DNA from: Planctomycetota bacterium
GTDB lineage: Bacteria > Planctomycetota > Phycisphaerae > UBA1845
Direction of reading: 5' to 3'
Length of the DNA: 64,000 bases
Assembly: GCA_024280855.1 (NCBI GenBank)
Contig: JAJRPG010000054.1
Coordinates: 1 to 64,000, forward strand
The stretch's first letter is position 1, and every line of letters starts with the position of its first letter. Shown here in pieces: positions 34,727-43,658 of this stretch. The notes under the pieces were generated by a model. That model was not told where the DNA came from and made no database searches. It was given only the letters and a program-made list of their open reading frames with translations. A program made the position numbers and the translations under genes.

Positions 34727-35527
34727 ATGATAACACCTGTAACCAACGTAACGAGCCTGACGGCTCAACGGTATTTGGGGAATAGCCAGAAAGGCTTGAA
34801 CACGGCGCTCACACGTTTGTCTACCGGACGTAGAATCAACTCCGGTAAGGACGACCCAGCCGGTTTGATTTCCTCAGAAAGACTCGCAGCCGCGCTTCGG
34901 ACGTTAGAGGCAGAGTCGAAAGGCTATCAACGACAAAGCTCCAATGCCAACATATCCGATGGCCGAATCTCAGAATTGTCTACACTATATCGAGACCTAC
35001 AAGGACTGGTCGTAGCTAGTGCCAACACCGGCGGATTAAGCTCCGATGAAATCGCAGCGAACCAAACCCAAGTCGATAGCATTGTATCCAGCATCCAACG
35101 TTTTTCTAACGAAGCCGTTACTTCGCTCGACGGCATCGCGCTCCCGGGCACGGGCAATGCGGACGTCGCCAACGCACTCAACCAAGCGGCTGCCTCAGCG
35201 GCTACCGTCGCTTCTGGTGGAGCCAATTCATTAAACAGCGGAAATCTCGCCGCAGCGCAAACGGCGCTAAACTCTGCGATAGACGGCATTTCCACATCAC
35301 GGGGCACGATCGGCGCGTACCAAAAATACGACATCGCGCCACGCATAACTAGCGGACAGATTGCTTATGAAAATATCGCAGAAAGCCGTAGCATAATTGC
35401 GGATGCCGATTACGCCGTCGAATCCAGCAACCTCACACGCTCTCAAATACTCACGAAATACGGCATCAACCTGTTAAAAATCTCGCAGCAGCAAGGTAAA
35501 AGCGTGCTTGATCTTATCAGCAAATGA
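34727..35527 (+). CDS. flagellin-like protein (short, D0/D1 type)
   Basis: A 266-residue flagellin. The N-terminal helix reads MITPVTNVTSLTAQRYLG, then LSTGRRINSGKDDPAGLIS; the C-terminal helix reads ESRSIIADADYAVESSNLTR and ends SVLDLISK. Both are the parts that pack in the filament core. The central region is short and rich in Ala, Ser and Gly, so no surface domains are present. I start at ATG 34727 because it fits the family N-terminus; a GTG at 34706 is possible. No other flagellar gene is in the window, so whether it builds a filament cannot be judged. Confidence 0.85.
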   Translation: MITPVTNVTSLTAQRYLGNSQKGLNTALTRLSTGRRINSGKDDPAGLISSERLAAALRTLEAESKGYQRQSSNANISDGRISELSTLYRDLQGLVVASANTGGLSSDEIAANQTQVDSIVSSIQRFSNEAVTSLDGIALPGTGNADVANALNQAAASAATVASGGANSLNSGNLAAAQTALNSAIDGISTSRGTIGAYQKYDIAPRITSGQIAYENIAESRSIIADADYAVESSNLTRSQILTKYGINLLKISQQQGKSVLDLISK

Positions 35528-35548
35528 ACGGCACCTATCGGCCAATCG

Positions 35549-36136
35549 CTATCGTTGAAGCCGTTGATCGATGACTTCTATCAGTTCAGGCAAAGAGCGC
35601 TTCTCATAGCCAGGAATTACCGGCAGCGTGCGTGACGCAATCCGAATATGTTGTTCGGACATCACCTGATTGCGTACTTCCGCCCCGCAAACGACCTCAT
35701 CACCACCATCAAAACCGACACGCACCAACCATTGTGCCACCAAAGTGGCATCGTCAGCCCCATAACTAATCGCAGTCACATGCGATAGTTGATACTCGTA
35801 AACCCGCGTCACAATCAACGCCGCGCGACACGGCAACGGCTCACCGTCTGCATGTTTAACAATGGCTTGATAATCTAATTGCGCCTGCTCTGCATCGCCT
35901 CGCAAAAAAGCTATGGCTTCATCAGCTCGACTGGCAAAGTTTGTCGTCCCTCGCAGATAAAGCGAACCATCTTCATCCACACGGCTAATCTCATAGGCCT
36001 TGCCGTCTGCATACTCCTCGTGTGCAAGCAGTATCGCTATTTCGCCAGCGGTGTACCCCACATTTGCGTGCGTGCCAAAATCAAAAACATATAGGCCAAG
36101 ATAACGATCAGGCTGATGGACTCTTGGTAATTTCAT
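35549..36136 (-). CDS. hypothetical protein
   Basis: A 195-residue protein I do not recognise. It opens MKLPRVHQPDRYLGLYVFDF and has no signal peptide or membrane span, so it is probably cytoplasmic. It is acidic with an even mix of strands and helices, and the mid-part has four Cys-poor blocks without catalytic motifs. It is 41 bases downstream of tyrS on the same strand, so it is probably co-transcribed. It is convergent with the flagellin gene. Confidence 0.6.
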   Translation of the reverse strand: MKLPRVHQPDRYLGLYVFDFGTHANVGYTAGEIAILLAHEEYADGKAYEISRVDEDGSLYLRGTTNFASRADEAIAFLRGDAEQAQLDYQAIVKHADGEPLPCRAALIVTRVYEYQLSHVTAISYGADDATLVAQWLVRVGFDGGDEVVCGAEVRNQVMSEQHIRIASRTLPVIPGYEKRSLPELIEVIDQRLQR

Positions 36137-36177
36137 GGGCGAACCAGTTGATCTGTCACACGCGCGGCTTCGCGATA

Positions 36178-37407
36178 CTAAGAAATGACCAGACGAATAA
36201 AACGGCGTTTTCCACGTTGCAATATATCCCCGTTGTTAATCTCAATGGGCTTGGTCGCTTCTTCAACAACCTCGCCATTCAATCGAATACCTCGCTCACC
36301 GACAATACGCCGGGCCTCGCCTCGAGATTTTTCAAAGCCGCAAGATACCAACAAATCAACAGGCGTAGCCCCATCACCACTCAACAGTTCCGCGGGCACT
36401 TGCCACTCCTCAATGTCGTCGGGCAGCCCCTGACTACCCCCACTATGCACACGGCGAAATTCCTCCGCGGCTTTATCCGCAGCATCCGCCGAGTGATATT
36501 GCCGGATAATCTCCTTGGCTAACCGCTCCTTACTATCACGCGGGTTGCACTGGCTCACGTCCACCAACACCGAAACTTCGTCTTCCGGCATATCCGTAAG
36601 AAGCTCAAAGTAATTGCTCATCAACTCATCTGGAATGCGCATGGTCTTGCCGAACATGTCCGTAGGCGAATCGGCTATGCCAATATAATTACCGAGCGAC
36701 TTGCTCATCTTTTGCACGCCGTCGGTCCCGACGAGAATCGGCATCACCAAAACTATCTGCGGCTGCTGACCGACGTTACGCTGATAATCTCGCCCGCACA
36801 AATTATTAAAAGTCTGATCCGTACCACCCAGCTCGACATCTGACTCAATCATGACACTGTCATAAGCCTGCATGATCGGATACAGCAACTCGTGCATATA
36901 TATTTCTTTACCCTCAGCCTGTCGTTTGGCAAACGTATCACGCTCCAACATGCGGGCCACCGTCATCTGAGCCATGAGCGCTAAAATGTCTTTGAGTTGC
37001 AAAGGCTTTAGCCATTCACTATTGCGACGAACCTCCAGCTTGCTCTCATCCATGTCGATGATTTTTCCAGCTTGTTCTAAATAGGTCTTAGCATTGGCAT
37101 CAACCTCGTCCTCAGTGAGTATAGGCCGAGATTTAGTGCGACCCGTAGGATCACCAATCATAGCTGTATAGTCGCCAATAATCAGCACAGCCTTGTGACC
37201 GCAATCTTGAAACTGTCGCAATTTTCGCAGAACAACGGCATGCCCCAAGGTGAGATCAGGCGCAGTCGGGTCCAAGCCAATCTTAACGCGAAGCTGTTTT
37301 TTCTTCCCCAACCGTTCAGCTAGCTCCTTAGCTGAGTACACGGTGTCCGCGTCACGAATGAGTAATTCCAAAGTAGATGTATTTTGTATATCGTTCATCG
37401 CAGTCAC
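36178..37407 (-). CDS. tyrS: tyrosyl-tRNA synthetase
   Basis: A 409-residue class I aminoacyl-tRNA synthetase charging tRNA-Tyr. The HIGH-type motif is LTLGHAVVLRKL near residues 53-64, and the KMSKS loop is KMSKSLGNYIG. A C-terminal S4 RNA-binding domain (about 345-405, KSRGEARRIVGERGIRLNG) is present. Length fits the TyrRZ-like long form. The start overlaps the stop of the upstream metallophosphoesterase gene by four bases (ATGA); a second ATG is three codons in. Confidence 0.95.
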   Translation of the reverse strand: MTAMNDIQNTSTLELLIRDADTVYSAKELAERLGKKKQLRVKIGLDPTAPDLTLGHAVVLRKLRQFQDCGHKAVLIIGDYTAMIGDPTGRTKSRPILTEDEVDANAKTYLEQAGKIIDMDESKLEVRRNSEWLKPLQLKDILALMAQMTVARMLERDTFAKRQAEGKEIYMHELLYPIMQAYDSVMIESDVELGGTDQTFNNLCGRDYQRNVGQQPQIVLVMPILVGTDGVQKMSKSLGNYIGIADSPTDMFGKTMRIPDELMSNYFELLTDMPEDEVSVLVDVSQCNPRDSKERLAKEIIRQYHSADAADKAAEEFRRVHSGGSQGLPDDIEEWQVPAELLSGDGATPVDLLVSCGFEKSRGEARRIVGERGIRLNGEVVEEATKPIEINNGDILQRGKRRFIRLVIS

Positions 37408-38204
37408 GCACCCTCAGGAAGGTCCATGCGAATACGCTCCACATGCGATGCCTTACCAGTGGCACTATCCACCGTCACAAGAATGCCGCACATCCTCGCA
37501 TCATCGGTAGCCACATCAAACTTACTCGGCACCCCACTTACCATCGTCCCCACCACCCGCGACTTATCACGACCCAGCACAGAATCATACGGGCCTGTCA
37601 TACCCACATCTGTAATATACGCCGTCCCTTTCGGCAACACGCGTTCGTCTGCCGTGGCGATATGCGTGTGCGTGCCGAAAATCACGCTCACGCGACCATC
37701 AAGATACCAGCCCAGCGCAATCTTTTCGCTCGTAGCCTCGGCGTGCATATCAATCACAATAATTTTAACATCCGGCGGCATCGCAGATAACAACCGGTCA
37801 GCCGTAGCGTATGGGCAATTCGATTGGATACGCATAAACAATCGACCAAGCAGCGAAATCACCGCGACCCGACCACCGCTAGCAAGTTCGTAAAATGCGA
37901 CATCTTTACCCGGCGCAGTCGTCGGCAGATTCGCCGGCTTGACCATTCTCTTAGAAGTTTCCAGGACAGGAATGATATCTCGACGCCTGTAAATATGGTC
38001 GCCCAGCGTAATCAGATCAACGCCATAATTCAAAATTTTGTCGTACAAGTTAGCCGTGAGACCGCTACCAGCGGCACAATTTTCACTGTTTACAATGACG
38101 CAGTCGATTTGCCGCGACGCCCTGATGCGCTCCAAACCATCACGCAGCGCATGACGACCAGGACTGCCGACCACATCTCCAATACACAGCAGCGTTATGT
38201 CCAT
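37404..38204 (-). CDS. ymdB: YmdB family metallophosphoesterase
   Basis: A 266-residue member of the TIGR00282/YmdB family of cyclic-nucleotide phosphodiesterases. Blocks are CIGDVVGSPGRHALRDGL, VNSENCAAGSGLT, HAEATSEK and GTHTHIATADE, giving most of the dinuclear metal site. The usual GNHTWD block reads GDHIYR here, so one metal ligand (Asn) is Asp. In Bacillus, ymdB lies next to rny as it does here, and both affect RNA-linked regulation. GTG at 38213 would add three residues. Confidence 0.88.
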   Translation of the reverse strand: MDITLLCIGDVVGSPGRHALRDGLERIRASRQIDCVIVNSENCAAGSGLTANLYDKILNYGVDLITLGDHIYRRRDIIPVLETSKRMVKPANLPTTAPGKDVAFYELASGGRVAVISLLGRLFMRIQSNCPYATADRLLSAMPPDVKIIVIDMHAEATSEKIALGWYLDGRVSVIFGTHTHIATADERVLPKGTAYITDVGMTGPYDSVLGRDKSRVVGTMVSGVPSKFDVATDDARMCGILVTVDSATGKASHVERIRMDLPEGA

Positions 38205-38295
38205 ACAAAGCACACTTTTCTATAAATCAAAGCAGATTGGCTGCGCGCACAGGCGAAATAGTTAGCGACAACTATTTTATGACAACATATTGACA

Positions 38296-39903
38296 CTATC
38301 GCGCATGCGAAACCGCTCGAACTTCTCTCAACACGGTAATCCTAATCTCACCGGGATAGGTCATGTTCTCTTCGATTTCCTTGGCAACATCACGAGAAAT
38401 TTTCGCGGCGGTCGCATCATCCACGCTCTTGGCATCCACAATAACCCGCACCTCTCGACCAGCCTGAATCGCATAGGCCTCTTTCACACCGTTGGGCGTC
38501 TTCGCAATCGTTTCCAATTGCTGCAAACGCTGCACATAACGGTCCAACGATTCACGACGACCACCAGGACGAGACGCACTAATCGTATCCGCAGCCATCA
38601 CAATCGGCGTATAGGGACTCGTAGAAGGAATGTCAGCGTGATGACCCTCAATCGCATTAAGCACTTCCGGCCGCTCATTAAATCGCTTACAGAAATCGGC
38701 CCCAATTTTCGGATGACCACCTTCCATATCGTGATCGATAGCCTTACCAATATCGTGAAGCAATCCACATCGCCTAGCCAATCGCCCGTCGAAGCCCAAC
38801 TCGTCCGCGATAATCTGGCAAAGGAAAGCCACCTCTAAACTATGTTGTAAAATGTTTTGCCCATAACTCGTGCGATATTTTAGTCGGCCAAGAAGATCAA
38901 GCTGCTTGCGATGCAATCCACCAACATTAGCCTCCAACGCAGCCTTCTTCCCGGTTTCCAGACATTCCGTTTCTACATCTTTCCGAACTTGGACCACCAA
39001 CTCTTCAATGCGGCCTGGATGAATACGTCCGTCCTGTATCAGCGTTTCCAACGATCGGCGAGCCACCTCACGACGAACGGGATCAAACGCGCTAACCAAA
39101 ACCAGGCCCGGCGTATCATCAACGATAACGTCTACCCCGGTAGCCTTTTCAAAGGCTCGGATATTACGCCCTTCTCGCCCGATGACGCGCCCTTTCATAT
39201 CATCGGAGGGAATCTCAACACTAGACACAACACTATCGCAGGTATGGTCAGAGGCGTAACGTTGAATAGCGGTAAGAACGATTTCTCGTGAGCGAGACAT
39301 AGCCTCGTCCTTGGCCGCCGTGACACTCTTATCAATTAAATCTGCGGCTTCAAGGTCCAACTCGGACTGCAATTCATCAAGAACCGTGGTCCTGGCTTCG
39401 TCCATCGACATGCTACTTATGTTTAACAACGCCTCACGACGCTCTTTGACCATTGTCGCTAGCTCTTCCTCACGAACTGTAATAACCTTGCCTCGATCAT
39501 TAAGCTTCTCTTGAGATTGTTCAAGATTGCGTTCCTTGGTGACAAGCGTATCCAGCTTGCCTTCGAGATTATCCTCGCGCTTTGCCAGCCGAACCTCGGC
39601 CTTCTTGATATCGGCTCGCGCCTCGTCGCTCTCACCACGAAGCTCTTCTTGCCGCTTGATAAACTCAGCCTTCGCATCAACCTCAGCCGTCTTGCGCGTA
39701 ACATCCGCTTCGGTACGAGCTTCGTTTAGTAGACGGTCAACATCCTGCTGAGCAGTCGCCAAGCGTGATCGCCCCAGCCATTTGACATACATAAAACCAA
39801 CGAGAATGCCCATAGCTACGGCAAAAACGATGGGGATTGAATACGTCACAATGACGGAAGTATCGCCCTCAGCTAAAAGAACCGGGATTAAAAAACTTTG
39901 CAT
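38296..39903 (-). CDS. rny: ribonuclease Y
   Basis: A 535-residue membrane-tethered endoribonuclease that starts decay of many mRNAs. After one N-terminal span (about 22-42) comes a long coiled coil (about 45-200), then a KH domain (MKGRVIGREGRNIRAFEKAT) and an HD domain (LLHDIGKAIDHDMEGGHP). Order and length match the Bacillus enzyme. The downstream ymdB and tyrS genes read in the same direction. A long region free of genes lies upstream. Confidence 0.95.
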   Translation of the reverse strand: MQSFLIPVLLAEGDTSVIVTYSIPIVFAVAMGILVGFMYVKWLGRSRLATAQQDVDRLLNEARTEADVTRKTAEVDAKAEFIKRQEELRGESDEARADIKKAEVRLAKREDNLEGKLDTLVTKERNLEQSQEKLNDRGKVITVREEELATMVKERREALLNISSMSMDEARTTVLDELQSELDLEAADLIDKSVTAAKDEAMSRSREIVLTAIQRYASDHTCDSVVSSVEIPSDDMKGRVIGREGRNIRAFEKATGVDVIVDDTPGLVLVSAFDPVRREVARRSLETLIQDGRIHPGRIEELVVQVRKDVETECLETGKKAALEANVGGLHRKQLDLLGRLKYRTSYGQNILQHSLEVAFLCQIIADELGFDGRLARRCGLLHDIGKAIDHDMEGGHPKIGADFCKRFNERPEVLNAIEGHHADIPSTSPYTPIVMAADTISASRPGGRRESLDRYVQRLQQLETIAKTPNGVKEAYAIQAGREVRVIVDAKSVDDATAAKISRDVAKEIEENMTYPGEIRITVLREVRAVSHAR

Positions 39904-40733
39904 GATGATCTATATCCGTAGTAATCGGACAAACACCGCCGTCGTAAAAGGCAATCCGCAACGCTCATCCTACGATGAGACGGACCGCAACCGAACGCCA
40001 GGAACAGCGCACAGCCGACCGCACGATGACTCTTTAACTATGTTCTCTCACGAGAGTAAGGAATGAAAATTCTGGAAGAAAAATCGACCGGCATAGCCCA
40101 CGCAATCACGACGCCCGTCACGCACAGCAAACGGCGACGCTGCGCTACAGCTTTCACGATACGACTAAGGTCAACTTGGTGTTTCTCTTTAGGCAATCGC
40201 TCACTATAGCATCGCGTACATCGCGGCGCTCAATCGGTTACAAGAGAAGCCGTAGCAACGACTTACAGCCGCCACACTCGAACAGGGCAAACGGCAAAAC
40301 ACCCTGAAACCAACCAAGCCACTGCGCCGCTTCCCCAATCAGCGCCCTAGGCCGGGCCAAAATACGTCAATCAATTTCCAGCGGTTATGGCGGCTAATAA
40401 CGCCGCAAAAACCAAATCTCAATTACAACTCTCGAACTCCACCGCCTAACAATACCAAACAGGCAAGCAAAGTGTCACAGTACAAGTTACATTAAAACCT
40501 TATCCATGGCAGACCTAGCCACCATCTCCGGAGGAGAGTATAGCTGAGACACTTTTCTGTCAACAAAATGGGCCCATTGGACCTGTCATTGCTATGGCAA
40601 TAGACAAGGCTCGATGTTCACGGACTTGTTTGTACAATATAGTAAGATTATGAATCGATTCCTAGCTCGGACGTATATACTTCCATGAGGATCGACGGAA
40701 AGTAGAAATTTTTCAAAACGGAATCATCAGCCA
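39904..40733. other. 830-bp divergent intergenic region
   Basis: The largest gene-free stretch here, between rny (leftward) and the DsbD-like gene (rightward). It is neither a repeat nor a coding region by my reading. On the minus strand it has a GCGGC-gttatta-GCCGC stem near 40390-40408 and GC-rich stretches that could be a structured leader or small RNA. I checked by eye for RNase P, tmRNA and SRP RNA signatures and found none. Confidence 0.45.
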
Positions 40734-43151
40734 ATGACTCGAACTCTCTATATTACCATTTGCGTTCTCATTCAGGCTGCGTCTTCCCAGATGCTTGTCG
40801 CCCAAACGGTGCCGACCAAGGCCAAGATTCAGCTTCTTGCCGAAGTGGCCAACGTCGTACCTGGTCAACCATTTGAAGTTGGTCTTGAATTTGTCATCGA
40901 CGACCACTGGCACATCTATTGGAAAAATGGCGGCGACGCCGGCATTCCTCCGATAGTCACCTGGGAACTTCCCGCTGGATTCACCATTGGAGATTTGCAG
41001 TTTCCCGCTCCCACCAAATACGTCGATAAAGCCGGGCTTGTAAGCTTCATTCACGAAGACCGAGTGATGCTCATGGCTAAGGTGACTCCACCGTCTTCGA
41101 TTACCGAATCCAATGTCACGATTAAGGGCCATGTGAAGTATCTGGTGTGTGACAAGATTTGCCTTCGCCCAGACGCCGACGTCACGCTATCCCTTCCCGT
41201 AGCGAAGTCGGGCAGCGAATCGAAACCGGCTAATGCGGAAGCATTCTCTCGAGCGCATCGCGCACAGCCACTGACTGAGAGCAAGTACGTCACCGCCAGC
41301 GCCAGCACTACCGTTTCTAAGTTTCCCGTCGATACGACATTCGACCTGATGCTCAACGTCACTATTGCTAAGGGCCATCACATTCAGTCGAACACGCCGT
41401 TCAATGAAGCGTTCGTAAAATGCGAAGTCTTCATGGAGCCAGCCGGGGAGATTTTCTTTGAGGCACCGTCTTATCCCAAACCCAATATCCACCCTGTGCC
41501 CACGCTTGGAAAAGTAAGCGAATTTGCGGGTAACATTCAGATTGAAATTCCGGGGGAAGTATACGAAGCGCCGAAGTCTTATCCGGTTCGATTTGGCGGC
41601 GTCATAAAATATCAGGTCTGTACCGACAAAGGCCGTTGCTATGCACCGGAAGCACTGGCGTTTTCAGTCGAGGTGGGCAAACCATCTGGTAGCAAAGTCG
41701 GCTCAGCCATTACCTCACCAACTGGTACAACCCCCACCGACGTTTCGCCAGCTCTGGGTAGCACTAATGTCGCAGCCGACAGTGACATGCCTCAGACATT
41801 CTTTGGCCTACTGGCCTTCGCGTTTCTCGGCGGACTCATCCTCAACATTATGCCATGCGTGTTACCCGTTATTTCGATAAAAATCCTTAGCTTTGTGCAG
41901 CAGTCTAAGGAATCTCCGAGGCGCGTTGTCGGGCTTGGTTTATCTTTCGCAGCTGGTATGGTCATTTCATTCTGGGCATTAGCTGGTCTTATCATTGCTC
42001 TCAAAGCTTTCGGGAACGAGATCGGCTGGGGATTCCAGTTTCAGTCGCCGCGATTCGTTCTCATCATGATAGCTGTCATCTTCGCCTTTGGTCTAAGCCT
42101 GCTCGGCGTTTTTGAAATCACGCTTCCCGGCGCTACAACAACAAAACTCTCTGCGGCTCAAGAGCGTGAAGGATTTACCGGCGCATTCATGAAAGGTGTG
42201 TTGGGAACCATCCTGGCTACGCCTTGCACCGCTCCGTTTCTTGGCCCAGCATTAGGCGTTGCGTTCAAGAGTAGCAACACAGAACTGTTCGCCATATTCA
42301 CTGCTATTGGTTTCGGCATGGCTAGCCCGTTCATCGTTCTCAGCGCGTTCCCATCCTGGCTACGGTTTATGCCAAGACCCGGTGCGTGGATGGAACACTT
42401 CAAACAGGCGATGGGCTTTATGCTCATGGGCACAGTCGTTTGGCTAATGTTTACGTTAGGCGACCAAATCGGTGCGCCGGGCTTGGTGTGGACAGCGATG
42501 TTCCTCATCGCCCTTACGATTGCATGTTGGATTCTCGGCAAACAAACCCCGTTGACACCTGTCGGAACACGACTAATTGCATGGACATTCGCGTTAGGAT
42601 TCGCAGTCGGTGGTTGGTGGCTATCGTTTGAAGGTGGCTGGAATAAAAAGACAACGGTTGATGTATTCGTCCAGGATGTCCGCGATTCTTGCCTGTGTGC
42701 CTATTCAGATGCTCCGCCAAATATCCCTCAGTCCGCTTGGGACGATGGCATCCCGTGGCAGCGGTGGAACAAAGGTTGGCCTGAGCGTTTAGCGGCTCAG
42801 GGATACACGGTTTATGTGGATTATACAGCTACATGGTGCGCGACATGCTTAGCCAATAAGAAGGCTACACTTGAGACAGAGCGCGTGCGTAATTTCATGC
42901 GTGACAATTGCGTAATTCCTATCAAAGCAGATTTCACGCTTGAAAACCCGGACATCCTTAGCGACTTGAATTCGTTTGATCGTTCCGGTGTGCCGCTGAA
43001 CATCATCTACCCTGCGAATCAGCCGGAGCAACCAATCGTCATGCCTGAGCAACTCGTAGGCCGCACGACTTTGGTAGTTGATAAGCTTAGTGAAGCAGGC
43101 CCATCTGAATACTGTACGCAAACGGCGCTAGCGACTTCGCCTATTCAATAA
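40734..43151 (+). CDS. DsbD/ScsB-type protein-disulfide reductase
   Basis: An 805-residue membrane protein that would pass electrons from cytoplasmic thioredoxin to the periplasm. After a signal peptide (about 1-23), the N-terminal 300 residues hold a ScsB-like domain (DDHWHIYWKNGGDAG) and a Cys pair at CDKICLRP. The membrane part has the two key Cys in NIMPCVLPVIS and ATPCTAPFLGPA. The C-terminal thioredoxin-like domain has the active site ATWCATCLANK. It would keep envelope thiols reduced. It is alone in its direction before a long non-coding gap. Confidence 0.88.
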   Translation: MTRTLYITICVLIQAASSQMLVAQTVPTKAKIQLLAEVANVVPGQPFEVGLEFVIDDHWHIYWKNGGDAGIPPIVTWELPAGFTIGDLQFPAPTKYVDKAGLVSFIHEDRVMLMAKVTPPSSITESNVTIKGHVKYLVCDKICLRPDADVTLSLPVAKSGSESKPANAEAFSRAHRAQPLTESKYVTASASTTVSKFPVDTTFDLMLNVTIAKGHHIQSNTPFNEAFVKCEVFMEPAGEIFFEAPSYPKPNIHPVPTLGKVSEFAGNIQIEIPGEVYEAPKSYPVRFGGVIKYQVCTDKGRCYAPEALAFSVEVGKPSGSKVGSAITSPTGTTPTDVSPALGSTNVAADSDMPQTFFGLLAFAFLGGLILNIMPCVLPVISIKILSFVQQSKESPRRVVGLGLSFAAGMVISFWALAGLIIALKAFGNEIGWGFQFQSPRFVLIMIAVIFAFGLSLLGVFEITLPGATTTKLSAAQEREGFTGAFMKGVLGTILATPCTAPFLGPALGVAFKSSNTELFAIFTAIGFGMASPFIVLSAFPSWLRFMPRPGAWMEHFKQAMGFMLMGTVVWLMFTLGDQIGAPGLVWTAMFLIALTIACWILGKQTPLTPVGTRLIAWTFALGFAVGGWWLSFEGGWNKKTTVDVFVQDVRDSCLCAYSDAPPNIPQSAWDDGIPWQRWNKGWPERLAAQGYTVYVDYTATWCATCLANKKATLETERVRNFMRDNCVIPIKADFTLENPDILSDLNSFDRSGVPLNIIYPANQPEQPIVMPEQLVGRTTLVVDKLSEAGPSEYCTQTALATSPIQ

Positions 43152-43658
43152 TTTGCCGGGCGTGACATCGCTTTGTCAGAACCGTCCCGATGTACATCGG
43201 GACAGTTCTGTTTGAAACAGCCCCTGTAGGGCGTGGTCATCGACCCGCCTTGACCGTGGCGACAATAGCTTTATACGTTTTGCGGCTTTTGGTACGTTTG
43301 TTAAACGGTACATCTTTTATTGGGTACACAGTAGTGATATGCGCTTCTATAGTTCAGGCAGGTCAACCTTCCGCTAGTAAGCAAATGAACGACCGCGCCC
43401 TACCGGTCTGGCTTGAGTGGGCCTAAAATATCGGCCCATTGGCTCAATTGACACTTCATTTCGTGCTTGAAATGAAAAGATTATCTTGCTAAGATGGTTA
43501 ATGTTCGGGGCGCAAGTAACGCTTGAGAGGGGTTTGAAGGTTGCATGGCCTGGTCGAAGGTCGTGTTGCGCTTGGTCATTTTTTTCACCACTTGCTCACA
43601 TAACCTCAACAAGCGTCCAGTCTCACAGAAGGTGCGAACGATTCGGAAAGGTGAAATT
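43152..43658. other. intergenic region with palindrome and half repeat
   Basis: Holds a 34-base palindrome (43178-43211) and a half copy of the GGGTCATCGACCC repeat (about 43225-43250). A frame at 43190-43426 is made largely of these and is not convincing. Confidence 0.5.
43178..43211. repeat. 34-bp near-perfect palindrome
   Basis: CAGAAC-c-GTCCCGATGT is followed directly by its inverse ACATCGGGAC-a-GTTCTG. The arms are 17 bases with one mismatched pair and no spacer. It lies 26 bases after the DsbD-like stop. It could form a strong RNA stem but lacks a T-run. Confidence 0.6.

Noticed and set aside
39904-40733. possible RNase P, tmRNA or SRP RNA in the long gap
   Set aside because: None of the hallmark conserved sequences could be found on either strand by eye.
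43190-43426. 78-codon frame after the DsbD-like gene
   Set aside because: It is built from the palindrome and half repeat and lacks a ribosome site.
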